A DNA stretch of 64,000 bases, from assembly GCA_963810915.1 (NCBI GenBank), contig CAWEPH010000004.1, forward strand, positions 62,001 to 126,000, read 5' to 3'. The notes below the pieces were generated by a model, which saw only the letters and a list, made by a program, of their open reading frames with translations, had not been told where the DNA came from and made no database searches. The first letter of the stretch is position 1. The number at the start of each line of letters is the position of its first letter. Shown here one piece after another: positions 15,086 to 23,080 of the stretch. A program made the position numbers and the translations under genes. This DNA is from JAOUEA01 sp963810915 (GTDB lineage: Bacteria; Actinomycetota; UBA4738; HRBIN12).

Positions 15086-15904
15086 ATGGCTGGACGACGG
15101 CTCGCCGCTGATGCCCCCGAGCGGAGTGCTAGCGACCTCACCGGACCACATCTGCTGGGCCGCGTCTTCATCCCGGATCCCAGGGACTGGTCGCTGGGTC
15201 GACTCATGGAGGTCGCCGAGCCGGCGGAGTCGATCTTGCAACAGACGGTCGAGCAGGTGATGGAGACCACCGACTACTTCTCCGATTGGCGGTCGTACCT
15301 GGTCTTCTGGCGGTGGCTGAAGCGCCATCGCCAACCGCCCGAGAAGAAGGACGTCACGCCGCCATGGGAACTCGAGGTCCAGCTGGATCAGGGGCAGACC
15401 AACCATTGCGTGGGATTCGGGTGGGCGGGCTGGGGCGACGCGGCCCCGGTGAAGGACGTGTTCCAGAACACCGACGCGCACGCTATCTACTACGAGTGCA
15501 AGACCATCGATGGGCAACCTCACGGTGAGAATGGGTCGACGGTCCGTTCCGGAGCGCTGGCGATGCGCACCAGGGGTCGGCTGGCCGCGTTCGCCTTCGC
15601 AACGTCGACGGCCGAGATCAACCAGTGGATCGATGCACATGGTCCGGTCGTCGTCGGCACCACGTGGACGAACGACATGTTCGCTCCGGATGCGAACGGG
15701 TACATCGAACCGACGGGTGGGCCCGCCGGCGGGCACTGCTACCTGATGCTGGACCGGATCGATGAAGAGGACGCATACCTGTTCCAGAACTCCTGGGGCG
15801 GCAACTGGGGTCTGGATGGTCGGTTCAAGATGAAGCGGACCGACTTCGAGGCGCTCCTTGCGGACTTCGGCGAGGCGTGCTGCGCCGCAGAATTGACGTT
15901 GTAG
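15086..15904 (+). CDS. papain-like (C1) cysteine protease
   Basis: A 272-residue protein with the three landmarks of peptidase family C1. DQGQTNHCVGFGWAGWGDA holds the oxyanion Gln and the nucleophile Cys, GGHCYLMLDRI carries the catalytic His, and LFQNSWGGNWGLDG carries the Asn. The Cys neighbourhood is unusual (TNHCVGF in place of CGSCWAF), as in bacterial intracellular C1 members. About 95 residues precede the catalytic domain and could be a propeptide or adaptor. No signal peptide is evident, so a cytoplasmic, tightly controlled protease is likely. GGAGG precedes ATG 15086, and SARP site C lies 60 bases upstream. A chagasin-like inhibitor follows 23 bases downstream. Confidence 0.85.
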   Translation: MAGRRLAADAPERSASDLTGPHLLGRVFIPDPRDWSLGRLMEVAEPAESILQQTVEQVMETTDYFSDWRSYLVFWRWLKRHRQPPEKKDVTPPWELEVQLDQGQTNHCVGFGWAGWGDAAPVKDVFQNTDAHAIYYECKTIDGQPHGENGSTVRSGALAMRTRGRLAAFAFATSTAEINQWIDAHGPVVVGTTWTNDMFAPDANGYIEPTGGPAGGHCYLMLDRIDEEDAYLFQNSWGGNWGLDGRFKMKRTDFEALLADFGEACCAAELTL

Positions 15905-15927
15905 CGGAACCGTCGCATCGTCGTCGG

Positions 15928-16251
15928 ATGGTGGACGTCTCCTTGGCAGCTGCCGATTCGGGCAGCGTTCGATCCGTCCACGTGGGGGACGTCATCGTCG
16001 TCTCGCTGGAAGAGAGTCCCACGTCGGGCTTCCGCTGGGATGTGGACGCGTTGACGCCCTGCCTCGGTGCGGCCGGAGATACGTTCGTTCCAGCGCCCGA
16101 CGCTCAGCTTGGAGGTGGTGGAACCCGGCTCCTCCGCTTCGAAGCCCGAACGGTCGGAGAGGGCCCCATCGCGCTCCGACTTTGGCGGTCCTGGGAAGGA
16201 GACGCTTCCATCGTCGAGCGCTTCGCCGCGACGATCGCCATCCAGCCATGA
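15928..16251 (+). CDS. chagasin-like cysteine protease inhibitor (I42)
   Basis: A 107-residue all-beta protein with the three inhibitory loops of family I42 in order. ESPTSGFRWDVD corresponds to the NPTTGY-W loop, GGGGTRLLRFEARTVG to the GxGG loop, and LRLWRSWEG to the RPW-type loop. Chagasins block papain-like proteases by inserting these loops into the active-site cleft. The gene directly follows a C1 protease gene, so it probably restrains that enzyme. No secretion signal is present, consistent with intracellular inhibition. ATG 15928 gives a clean domain. An in-frame GTG at 15877 would overlap the protease gene and could provide coupling. Confidence 0.75.
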   Translation: MVDVSLAAADSGSVRSVHVGDVIVVSLEESPTSGFRWDVDALTPCLGAAGDTFVPAPDAQLGGGGTRLLRFEARTVGEGPIALRLWRSWEGDASIVERFAATIAIQP

Positions 16252-16281
16252 TCCCGGACACGAGCCGGTGACGATCGAGCG

Positions 16282-16950
16282 TCAGGTCTCGAGCCGGCCG
16301 TACTCCACCAGCCACTGGAGCTCGGGCGCGCGCTCGAAGATCGCGACCCCTCCTCGCGATGGCCGCGCTCCGATCTGCATGTTGTCGTCCACCACCATCG
16401 TGATGTCGTCGGCGTGAGGCCACGCTCCGTTGCGATCGGAGAAGTGGTAGAAGATGAAGTCGCCGGAGAGGGTGTCGTCTGGCTCGTGGAACGTCTTCAC
16501 CCGGCTATCGGTGCGGATCCCGTCCGATAGGTGGGGTAACGCGATGTCGCGCACCTCCTGCACGGCGCGGACCACCAAACCCGAACAGTCACCGTCCGGC
16601 GGGAAGATGTGACCGAAGACGTACTTCTCGCCCAGGTGCTTCTTCGCGGCGGTCACGAGTGGCGATTCATCCCTGTCGTCGCGGACGATGCGCACCGCCA
16701 CGCCGGGTTCGTCGTAGTTCGAGCCCCCGATCACGACCTTGTCGCCGAACGAGCCGGCGACCAGCTGTTCCTCGAGCATCTTCATGATCTGTGGCCTGGG
16801 ATGTTCCTCCTTCAGGTGCCCGTGGAAGTGGTACGGCGGCGCGATCAGCAGCAACTTCGCTCGGGCGCTCTCGATCGCCTCATCGAGTTCCTGACCCGGA
16901 TCGTGGAACCCCGTCCCAAAGGTCGTCACCTGGTACTGCTTGCCGCTCAT
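16282..16950 (-). CDS. NlpC/P60-like hydrolase
   Basis: A 222-residue protein. The C-terminal 120 residues carry an NlpC/P60-type core. GDCSGLVVRAVQEV has the catalytic Cys, GDFIFYHFSD is the pGDLvFF strand, and WPHADDITMVVDDNMQIGARP provides the His. Family members cleave peptidoglycan peptides or related amide and thiol substrates. The N-terminal 90 residues (HDPGQELDEAIESARAKLLL onwards) are not recognised. There is no signal peptide, so a cytoplasmic role or non-classical release must be considered. It lies 59 bases downstream of the peroxidase gene on the same strand and is likely co-transcribed from SARP site D. Confidence 0.65.
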   Translation of the reverse strand: MSGKQYQVTTFGTGFHDPGQELDEAIESARAKLLLIAPPYHFHGHLKEEHPRPQIMKMLEEQLVAGSFGDKVVIGGSNYDEPGVAVRIVRDDRDESPLVTAAKKHLGEKYVFGHIFPPDGDCSGLVVRAVQEVRDIALPHLSDGIRTDSRVKTFHEPDDTLSGDFIFYHFSDRNGAWPHADDITMVVDDNMQIGARPSRGGVAIFERAPELQWLVEYGRLET

Positions 16951-17009
16951 GCCAGTTCACTCCTTTCCCAGTCGCCCCGATCGTCGTCGCATCGCCGGCG
17001 CGTCTCTCG

Positions 17010-18560
17010 TCACCCGAGCGGCGCGAGCAGGGACTTCTTCCCCTCGAAGGCGAAGAGCAACAGGTCGACCATCCGGAACGTCGTCTCGTCGGGACCGAGT
17101 GTCGGGCGCCATGTCGGGTTCCGGACGATCGACGTCTGGCTGCCCTCCATCGCTCGGTGGAAGGTCTCGGCGACGATCCGCGCACCGACGCCCTTCAGCT
17201 TCCCCTGGTTGAGCTCCGCCTCACGAAGGATGTAGAACCACAACGGCGTGTTCGCGATCACCGCGTCCCGCTGCTGGGCGGCGAGTCCGTCGAGCACCGC
17301 CCCGTTGTTCCCGTCTCGCACCTGCGCGCTGGTGAGCTTGGTCAAGGCCACGCCTTTGTTCTTCAGGAACGTAGCCATCTGTTGTCCGGTGGCGAGCTTC
17401 ACCATCCTCGCCCGCGTCAGGTTGCGGAACGCGAGGTTGTCCTCGTCGGGCGCGAACCCGGGGAGGTGTGCCAACGGGTTGGATAGCTTCGTGTCGATCC
17501 GCATGGCCCGGTTGGACTTGGCGGCGGGCACGATGAGGCCGGGCTTGCCGGCGTCGCCGAAGTCGTAGAGCCTCCGGAAGTCCGCGATCCACGTGCTCGG
17601 GAGACGCGGATCGCCCAGGAAGTCACCGCTGAGTCCCGAGAACGCGAACAGCAGGTCGAGGGACCCGGCGCCGTTGTCGAAGACGGCGTTCCAGTTGTAG
17701 GCCGCTCGGACCATCGAGTGCCCGAGCCGGTACGCCGCCACCGAGAACTCGATCGGCATCGTGGGGACGTCGGTCGGACTCACCCCCACCTCGAACGCCT
17801 TCCTCCCGTGAGCGAAGACGTCGTTCACGACGCTCGCCGCGCAGATCCGGGGCAGGAAGTCGGTGCGGAGCATCCACTGGTAGTGCCTGGTGACGACCCT
17901 GCGGGCCCGGGCGAAGGCCTGGCTGGGCGGCACGGACGCAGGCAGCGTGTCGACGACACGGTTGTGGAAGCGGATGAGGGCGAGGTGCGTCTGGGCGACG
18001 GCGAGGTTCTCGTCGTTCCGTGGATCCGGGATGATCGCCGTGCGCTTCTCCGCCGGCGTCGTGCCCTCGCCGCGGGGAAGATCGAACCCGACCATCACAG
18101 AGAGCCCATCGGCGGCAACCGTCTTGCCCATCTTGAGGTGAAGACCGTCGGCCTCGTAGAACTTCGCCGACTCGGGCTCCGTGGGCCCGGCACCGTAGAG
18201 GGAGTCGAGATCGAGACTCGGCGAGCGTCCCTGCAGGAGATCCGCGGGCGAGATGTTCTGGCCGAGCATGACGCTCGTCCTGTCGAAGGTGAGGTCGTGG
18301 TCGGCGAACTGACCGAGGTACGTGAAGCCCGCCGGGATCGTCGATTCCCCGCCGCCGGCCGAGACCATGGCGTTGCCGAGTGCCTTGCGATTCGCATCGC
18401 TCAGCTGGCGGTCGACCCCCCTCGGCCCCATCCTGCTGAAGCGGAACGGCGGGATCTGGGCCTCCAGGGCGGCCGTCAAGGTTCGCTCCCGGCCTCCGAC
18501 GCTCTCCCCGAGCAGTCCTTCACCGATGACGAAGTAGCTCTCGGAACCATGCCGTTCCAC
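17010..18560 (-). CDS. animal-type haem peroxidase
   Basis: A 516-residue member of the peroxidase-cyclooxygenase superfamily. FTYLGQFADHDLTFDRT carries the distal Gln and His, and DPRNDENLAVAQTHLALIRFHN is the signature following the calcium loop. EFSVAAYRLGHSMVRAAYNW carries the proximal His, and NLTRARMVKLATGQQMA is the conserved C-terminal helix. Such enzymes use peroxide to oxidise halides or phenols. No signal peptide is seen. The GTG at 18560 has AGGAG five bases upstream and follows SARP site D. The NlpC/P60 gene is downstream. A haem peroxidase in a TIR/SLATT/protease island suggests an oxidative effector or a protective response. Confidence 0.88.
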   Translation of the reverse strand: MERHGSESYFVIGEGLLGESVGGRERTLTAALEAQIPPFRFSRMGPRGVDRQLSDANRKALGNAMVSAGGGESTIPAGFTYLGQFADHDLTFDRTSVMLGQNISPADLLQGRSPSLDLDSLYGAGPTEPESAKFYEADGLHLKMGKTVAADGLSVMVGFDLPRGEGTTPAEKRTAIIPDPRNDENLAVAQTHLALIRFHNRVVDTLPASVPPSQAFARARRVVTRHYQWMLRTDFLPRICAASVVNDVFAHGRKAFEVGVSPTDVPTMPIEFSVAAYRLGHSMVRAAYNWNAVFDNGAGSLDLLFAFSGLSGDFLGDPRLPSTWIADFRRLYDFGDAGKPGLIVPAAKSNRAMRIDTKLSNPLAHLPGFAPDEDNLAFRNLTRARMVKLATGQQMATFLKNKGVALTKLTSAQVRDGNNGAVLDGLAAQQRDAVIANTPLWFYILREAELNQGKLKGVGARIVAETFHRAMEGSQTSIVRNPTWRPTLGPDETTFRMVDLLLFAFEGKKSLLAPLG

Positions 18561-18609
18561 GGTCGCTCCTATCCGGGTCGCTCGTCTCTCACGTGAACGT
18601 CGCCGCCGT

Positions 18610-18638
18610 CCGTCACCGCATCGTCACCGGCCCATCAC
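18610..18638 (-). promoter_or_regulatory. SARP-type triple heptamer, site D
   Basis: Minus strand: GTGATGG, GTGACGA and GTGACGG with 4-base spacers, period 11. The last TGACG lies 14 bases before GACGTT (18601-18596), the presumed -10 of the peroxidase and NlpC/P60 pair. The site stands just downstream of the SARP gene's stop. Confidence 0.75.
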
Positions 18639-18675
18639 CTCGGGGCGTCCAGCGGTACCGGTCGGATCCCGAGGG

Positions 18676-19440
18676 CTATCCGTCGAACGCGGTCACGAGC
18701 TCCTTCATCAGGGCAGAGGGAGCCAGCTGGAGTTCGTCCGCGAGCAGCCTCCGGTACCACTCGTACTGGCGGATGGCGCTCACCGTGTTGCCTTCGGCGA
18801 GATACACCCCGATCAGCGCGCGGTGGGCGCTCTCTCTGAGGGGTTCCGCGGCGACGGCCGCCAACGCCGCCTCCACGGCTTCGGCATACATGCCCGCTGC
18901 GACCAGACGTTCGCTCAGACGCTCGAGCGCGTGCAGCCGGAGTTGCAGCAACCTCTCGCGCTCGAAGAGTGCCCACTCGTCGTACCAATCCGGGAGCAGC
19001 GCACCGTCGAGCTGCAGGAGCTTGAGCTCGTCCGACTCGAAGGCACCGGAGGATCCGAGGATCGTGCGCGCCACGCCGGTCGCCTCTCTGTGGTCGACCT
19101 GGACGCGCGGGTCGAGCCAGGCGTGATCGACGGACGCGCTGACGAGGGTGAGGCCCAGCCTATGCAGGCGCCACAACGCCGAGCGGAGGCTCGCCGATGC
19201 CCGCTTCTCGGACACGTCGGGCCAACACGAGGATGCAACGAAGCAGCGTGAAAGCGAGCGATCGTGCACGGCGAGGAACGCCACCACTCGTTGCGCACTC
19301 GTAGGGATCTCCACCGCACGTGCGTCGGCGGAGAGTTCGAAGCCTCCCAGCAGGCAGAGACGAAATGTCGGCTCTCTGGAAGCACCGGTCTGGAGCCGCT
19401 CGCTGGCCACCGATGGTTCGCCGCGAACCTTGAGCCCCAT
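18676..19440 (-). CDS. SARP-family transcriptional activator (winged helix + BTAD)
   Basis: A 254-residue small SARP of the ActII-ORF4/DnrI size class. Residues 25-100 form an OmpR-like winged helix (FRLCLLGGFELSADARAVEI; SCWPDVSEKRASASLRSALW is the recognition region). Residues 105-250 form the bacterial transcriptional activation domain (LLPDWYDEWALFERERLLQL, YAEAVEAALAAVAAEPLRES, SAIRQYEWYRRLL). SARPs bind direct repeats of heptamers spaced by 4 bases and recruit RNA polymerase. Four such sites occur within 10 kb, so this is the probable activator of the island. ATG 19440 is chosen because GGGAGGG lies six bases upstream; longer frames start without a ribosome site. No triple repeat is seen before its own gene. 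Confidence 0.88.
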   Translation of the reverse strand: MGLKVRGEPSVASERLQTGASREPTFRLCLLGGFELSADARAVEIPTSAQRVVAFLAVHDRSLSRCFVASSCWPDVSEKRASASLRSALWRLHRLGLTLVSASVDHAWLDPRVQVDHREATGVARTILGSSGAFESDELKLLQLDGALLPDWYDEWALFERERLLQLRLHALERLSERLVAAGMYAEAVEAALAAVAAEPLRESAHRALIGVYLAEGNTVSAIRQYEWYRRLLADELQLAPSALMKELVTAFDG

Positions 19441-19647
19441 GAGCGCCCTCCCGGCATGACCCGAGGAGTAGCAGCTGGATCCTTGGTCGAACCCATCCTT
19501 CGGGTCAACCCGGAGGCTAGTGAAGGTGCTCTTCCAGGCATAGTGGGATATCCGACCATCACCCGTTCGACCGACTGGGAGAGGGCGCATCTACCCGAAG
19601 CGGCGGCGCCCGCTCGTCGGGTTCTTTCGGAGCAGGTGAGGCCGCGG

Positions 19648-21786
19648 TCAGTAATCGTCTCCCTTAACGTAGGTCCGCGTCGCGGTGTTCGCCTTCACGC
19701 GCGTCGGGCGCATCATCTCGTTGTCCTCGTGGTCGATGATGTGGCAGTGCCAGACGTATCCGTGCCCACCGTCGGGGTCGAAGGGATATGACGCCTTCGC
19801 GGGGCGGGCATCCGCCGGAAGGTCGGTCGGCGCCCAGCGCACGACGATCCGCGTGACATGGCCGGGAGGCATCATGACGGTGTCCTTCCAACCGGCCTCA
19901 TTCGCCGCCGGAGGCAAGGGGGAGCGCCTGAGGAACGGCCCGACATCGGGGTTGCCCCCGAGGGCTCTCGGATTGCCGTTGCGATAGTGGAGCGGCGGGC
20001 CGAACCCCGGCTGGTACACGCCACCCGGGAACGCGTGTTCGTAGACCGCCGCGTACCTGTCCACGTCGAAGGCCTGCCGGTTCATGAGCTGGAACTGAAC
20101 CAGGTGTAAGTGCATCGGATGTGCGTCCGCCGTCAGGTTGACGATCTCCCAGAGCTCGGTGTCGCCCTCGTGGGGGAGCTCTGAGTAATAGGTCGTGACC
20201 CCGCCGACGGTGATCGCCGTGAAGTCGGGCCGAGGCGTGCCGGGCAGCTCCGTGTTGTTCACCAGGATCTCGAGCGGCCCGCCCTCGTACTCGACATCAC
20301 CGACGATCGACGGTCCGCCGATGACCTCATTGAGCGTCAATTGGCGGGTCTTCCGAACCTTCACATCGCTGGCCTTCCTCCCTGCGACCGGGTCGACCAG
20401 TCTCACCATCGGCCTGCGAAGGGGGCGCCCGCTTGCCGGGTCATAACTCGTGTCCCGGCCCGTCGGAGGCACCACCCGGAACTCCATGATCCTCCCGGTC
20501 GTGTGGCCGTTCGGAGCCTCTCCGCCCGGATAGGGAGCCCTCGCGCTGTTCCGGAGGAGCAGTCGGGTCCCGGGTGAGAGGCCATGGAAATCGACGATCA
20601 CGTCGGCGCGCTCGCCCGGCATGATGAGCAATCGCTGGAGCCGGCCCTTCGGCGCGTTGGGATCGATCTTGACGGGTACGTCGAGGTAGCCTCCGTCGGT
20701 GCCGATCTGCCACATCGCCGGCCCCTCGATCTTCGACTCCCGATCGACGAAGAACATCTCGTAACCACGCGCGTTCGAGCCGTTCAAGAAGAGGAAGCGG
20801 TAACGCTTCGGTTCGACTTCGAGGTGCGGCCAGACCTTACCGTTGACCGCGATCGTGTCGCCTAGGAACTCGGGGACCCAGAAGGGGTGCTCGGGATTGG
20901 GGATGAACGGGATCCCCGCCGGGAAGTAGAGCTGCCCGTTCGTGTCGAACATGCGGTCCTGGACGACGAGTGGGATCGGCGCCGGAAGGTTCGCGGGCGG
21001 CGGATCCGCCGGATCCGTGATGAGGTAAGCGCCCGCGAGGCCGGCGTAGACGTTGAGGCGGGTCAGGCCGAGGGCGTGGTCGTGGAACCAGATGGGGGCC
21101 GCCTGTTGTGTGTTCGGGTACCGGTATACGGCATGGCTCTTCGGAGAGAGACCGTCCCTGCTGTAGTAAGCATGACCCGTGTACGCCCCGTCGCTCGAGA
21201 ACCAGGAGTCGGGCCCACCGTCGATGAGGGGGGGTACCTCACCACCGTGGAGGTGAGGGGTGGCCACGACGGGACCTCGGTAGTGCTCGGCGCAGGAGCC
21301 GGTCGGCGGCTGGGCGGGCTCAACGCTCTCGGCGCAGGCGTTCGCCTCGTCGTTCAGCGGGTCGGCCCAATGCATCGTCTGGTCGGTGGCGTCTGTCCAG
21401 GCGCGAACCTTGGTACCTCCTGTTGTGCCCAAGTCGTTGATCCACCTGATCTCCGTCGGCGTTCCCCGCCGGGCGACGATCACGGGACCCAGGTAGGACG
21501 CCCTCGTCCGCTGACCTCGCTGGAGGTATCCCCAGACCCACGTCTTCGGGAAGCCCGTCGGCAAGACCTGAGCTAGGAACTCGGTCATCTTGAGGTCGAT
21601 CCGACTCGTGCCCGCGACCACGACGTCGAGAGCTGGGAGCGCGTCGACGAACTGCCGGATCGATCGGCCGGCCATCGGGATCTGTCGAGCTGCAGGCACG
21701 GTCTCGGACCAGGCGAAGCGCGGCAGGGCGATCAAGCCGGCTCCTGCGAGTGCGCCACCTGTGAGGAAGCGGCGTCGGGTGATCAT
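19648..21786 (-). CDS. multicopper oxidase, CotA/bilirubin-oxidase-like, Tat-exported
   Basis: A 712-residue cupredoxin-domain oxidase. The N-terminus MITRRRFLTGGALAGAGLIA is a twin-arginine signal. The four copper motifs are present: ATPHLHGGEVPP, PIWFHDHALG, AHPMHLHLVQF, and GYVWHCHIIDHEDNEMM, with the type 1 Cys and two flanking His residues plus a Met axial ligand. Electrons from phenolic substrates or metal ions are passed to O2, giving water. At 712 residues it is longer than CotA (about 510), with inserts in the first domain. It acts outside the cytoplasm. The gene lies downstream of the SARP island and has no SARP site, so I regard it as independent. Confidence 0.9.
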   Translation of the reverse strand: MITRRRFLTGGALAGAGLIALPRFAWSETVPAARQIPMAGRSIRQFVDALPALDVVVAGTSRIDLKMTEFLAQVLPTGFPKTWVWGYLQRGQRTRASYLGPVIVARRGTPTEIRWINDLGTTGGTKVRAWTDATDQTMHWADPLNDEANACAESVEPAQPPTGSCAEHYRGPVVATPHLHGGEVPPLIDGGPDSWFSSDGAYTGHAYYSRDGLSPKSHAVYRYPNTQQAAPIWFHDHALGLTRLNVYAGLAGAYLITDPADPPPANLPAPIPLVVQDRMFDTNGQLYFPAGIPFIPNPEHPFWVPEFLGDTIAVNGKVWPHLEVEPKRYRFLFLNGSNARGYEMFFVDRESKIEGPAMWQIGTDGGYLDVPVKIDPNAPKGRLQRLLIMPGERADVIVDFHGLSPGTRLLLRNSARAPYPGGEAPNGHTTGRIMEFRVVPPTGRDTSYDPASGRPLRRPMVRLVDPVAGRKASDVKVRKTRQLTLNEVIGGPSIVGDVEYEGGPLEILVNNTELPGTPRPDFTAITVGGVTTYYSELPHEGDTELWEIVNLTADAHPMHLHLVQFQLMNRQAFDVDRYAAVYEHAFPGGVYQPGFGPPLHYRNGNPRALGGNPDVGPFLRRSPLPPAANEAGWKDTVMMPPGHVTRIVVRWAPTDLPADARPAKASYPFDPDGGHGYVWHCHIIDHEDNEMMRPTRVKANTATRTYVKGDDY

Positions 21787-22117
21787 CGTGGCTCCCTTCT
21801 GACATTCTCGTGGCGCCCATCACGGGCGGCGCACCGTCCCGTCCACCCTTGTTCGCCATTCGTAGCCCGGCTCCGCATACTTCCGAAGGGGAGAAAGGCC
21901 TGAGTCCGCTGGGGCTTCCAGCGTCAGTCGGCGGTCGGGGATCCTGAGCGACAGGCTCGCCGTGAGGTCGCCACTCCTGCCGCCCTCGAACCAGGTTGTG
22001 ATTCTTGAATGCTCCCGGATCAGGCCAACCGGTCGCAGAGACCGACGGGCATCATGCAATCGCATCAGGTTCCCTGCCGTATCGTCGCGCCCAAGGCGAG
22101 CGACGGGAGGTCGAATG
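21787..22117. other. intergenic region between the multicopper oxidase and SDR genes
   Basis: About 330 bases between divergent genes. A minus-strand frame from 22066 to 21820 encodes 81 codons ending GYEWRTRVDGTVRRP, 33 bases ahead of the oxidase start. It has no clear ribosome site or homologue and I do not call it. From 22072 onward the sequence is part of the duplicated SDR segment. Confidence 0.4.
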
Positions 22118-22887
22118 ATGCGACTGGACGGCAAGGTTGCTCTCATCACGGGCGGCACCTCTGGGATCGGCGAGGCGACCGCCGTGTTGTTCGCCGCCGA
22201 AGGTGCGAACGTCGCGATCACCGGCCGCAGCCAGGAGCGCGGCGACGCGGTAGCCGAGCGGATCGCATCCGCCGGCGGTGAGGCGATCTTCGTGCGTGGC
22301 GACGTGGGGTCAGCCGATGAGTGCCGACGCTCGGTCGATCGCACGATGGAGGCGTTCGGTCGCATCGACGTGCTCTTCAACAATGCCGGCGTCTACGTCG
22401 CCAACGACACCCTCGGCTGCTCCGAGGACGAGTGGGACGCGCAGGTCGACACGAGCCTGAAGGGGGCGTTCTTGATGTCGAAGTACGCGCTGCCGCACAT
22501 GATCGAGCAGGGTTCGGGCTCGATCATCCACTGCGCGTCCGGATGGGGGCTCGTCGGCGGCGCCCGCGCCGTCGCCTACTGTGCGGCGAAGGGCGGCATG
22601 GTCGTGATGACGAAGGCGATGGCGATCGATCACGGACCGCAGGGCATCCGTGTGAACGCGGTATGCCCCGGCGACACCGACACGCCCATGGAACACGAAG
22701 ACGCCCGGCAGCAGGGCCTGGAGTGGGACGCGTACGTGCGCAGCGCGGTGGCCGGTCGCGCGATCGAGCGCATGGCCACACCCGAGGAGATCGCCCGCGC
22801 CGTGCTCTTCCTCGCGAGCGACGATTCCTCGTACATCACGGGAACGGCTCTGCCCGTCGATGGCGGGGGCGTTGCCGATTGAACGCC
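22072..22887. repeat. segmental duplication, copy 1 (SDR)
   Basis: This segment is nearly identical, in the same orientation, to 37803-38617. Similarity begins at CCCTGCCGTATCGTCGC, upstream of the ribosome site, and fades just after the stop at GAACGCC. No terminal inverted repeats, target duplications or transposase genes are seen at either copy. Confidence 0.85.
22118..22882 (+). CDS. short-chain dehydrogenase/reductase, intact copy
   Basis: A 254-residue classical SDR. The cofactor loop is TGGTSGIGEA, with an Arg after the second strand (AITGRSQER) favouring NADP. NNAG marks the fourth strand. The catalytic triad is supplied by CASGWG (Ser), AYCAAKGG (Tyr-x3-Lys) and the preceding Asn region; VNAVCPGDTDTPM and GTALPVDGGGVAD close the fold. 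Such enzymes interconvert alcohols and ketones; the substrate is unknown. GGGAGG at 22105-22110 favours the second of two adjacent ATGs (22118). A second copy of the gene with a one-base insertion lies at 37847. Confidence 0.9.
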   Translation: MRLDGKVALITGGTSGIGEATAVLFAAEGANVAITGRSQERGDAVAERIASAGGEAIFVRGDVGSADECRRSVDRTMEAFGRIDVLFNNAGVYVANDTLGCSEDEWDAQVDTSLKGAFLMSKYALPHMIEQGSGSIIHCASGWGLVGGARAVAYCAAKGGMVVMTKAMAIDHGPQGIRVNAVCPGDTDTPMEHEDARQQGLEWDAYVRSAVAGRAIERMATPEEIARAVLFLASDDSSYITGTALPVDGGGVAD

Positions 22888-23080
22888 CACGACTCACAGC
22901 CGCGCATGTCGATCGGCACCTAGCGCGATCCCGAGCTTCGATCCATGGGCGGCTCCTGAGCCGGACCGTGCAGCTCTGATGGACTTGTAGACAGTCATGA
23001 GTGGGTCCCTTCGCACCTGGTGCCCGTGGTCACTCTCTTGGCCCTGCATCAAGTACATGAGTGCGCGGGCCGGGGCGTGG

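Noticed and set aside
14351..15736. A 461-codon minus-strand frame
   Set aside because: Antisense to the SLOG-SLATT and protease genes, both of which show family motifs in the plus frames.
19648..21786. Membership of the multicopper oxidase in the SARP island
   Set aside because: No triple GTGACG element is found before it, although it borders the island.
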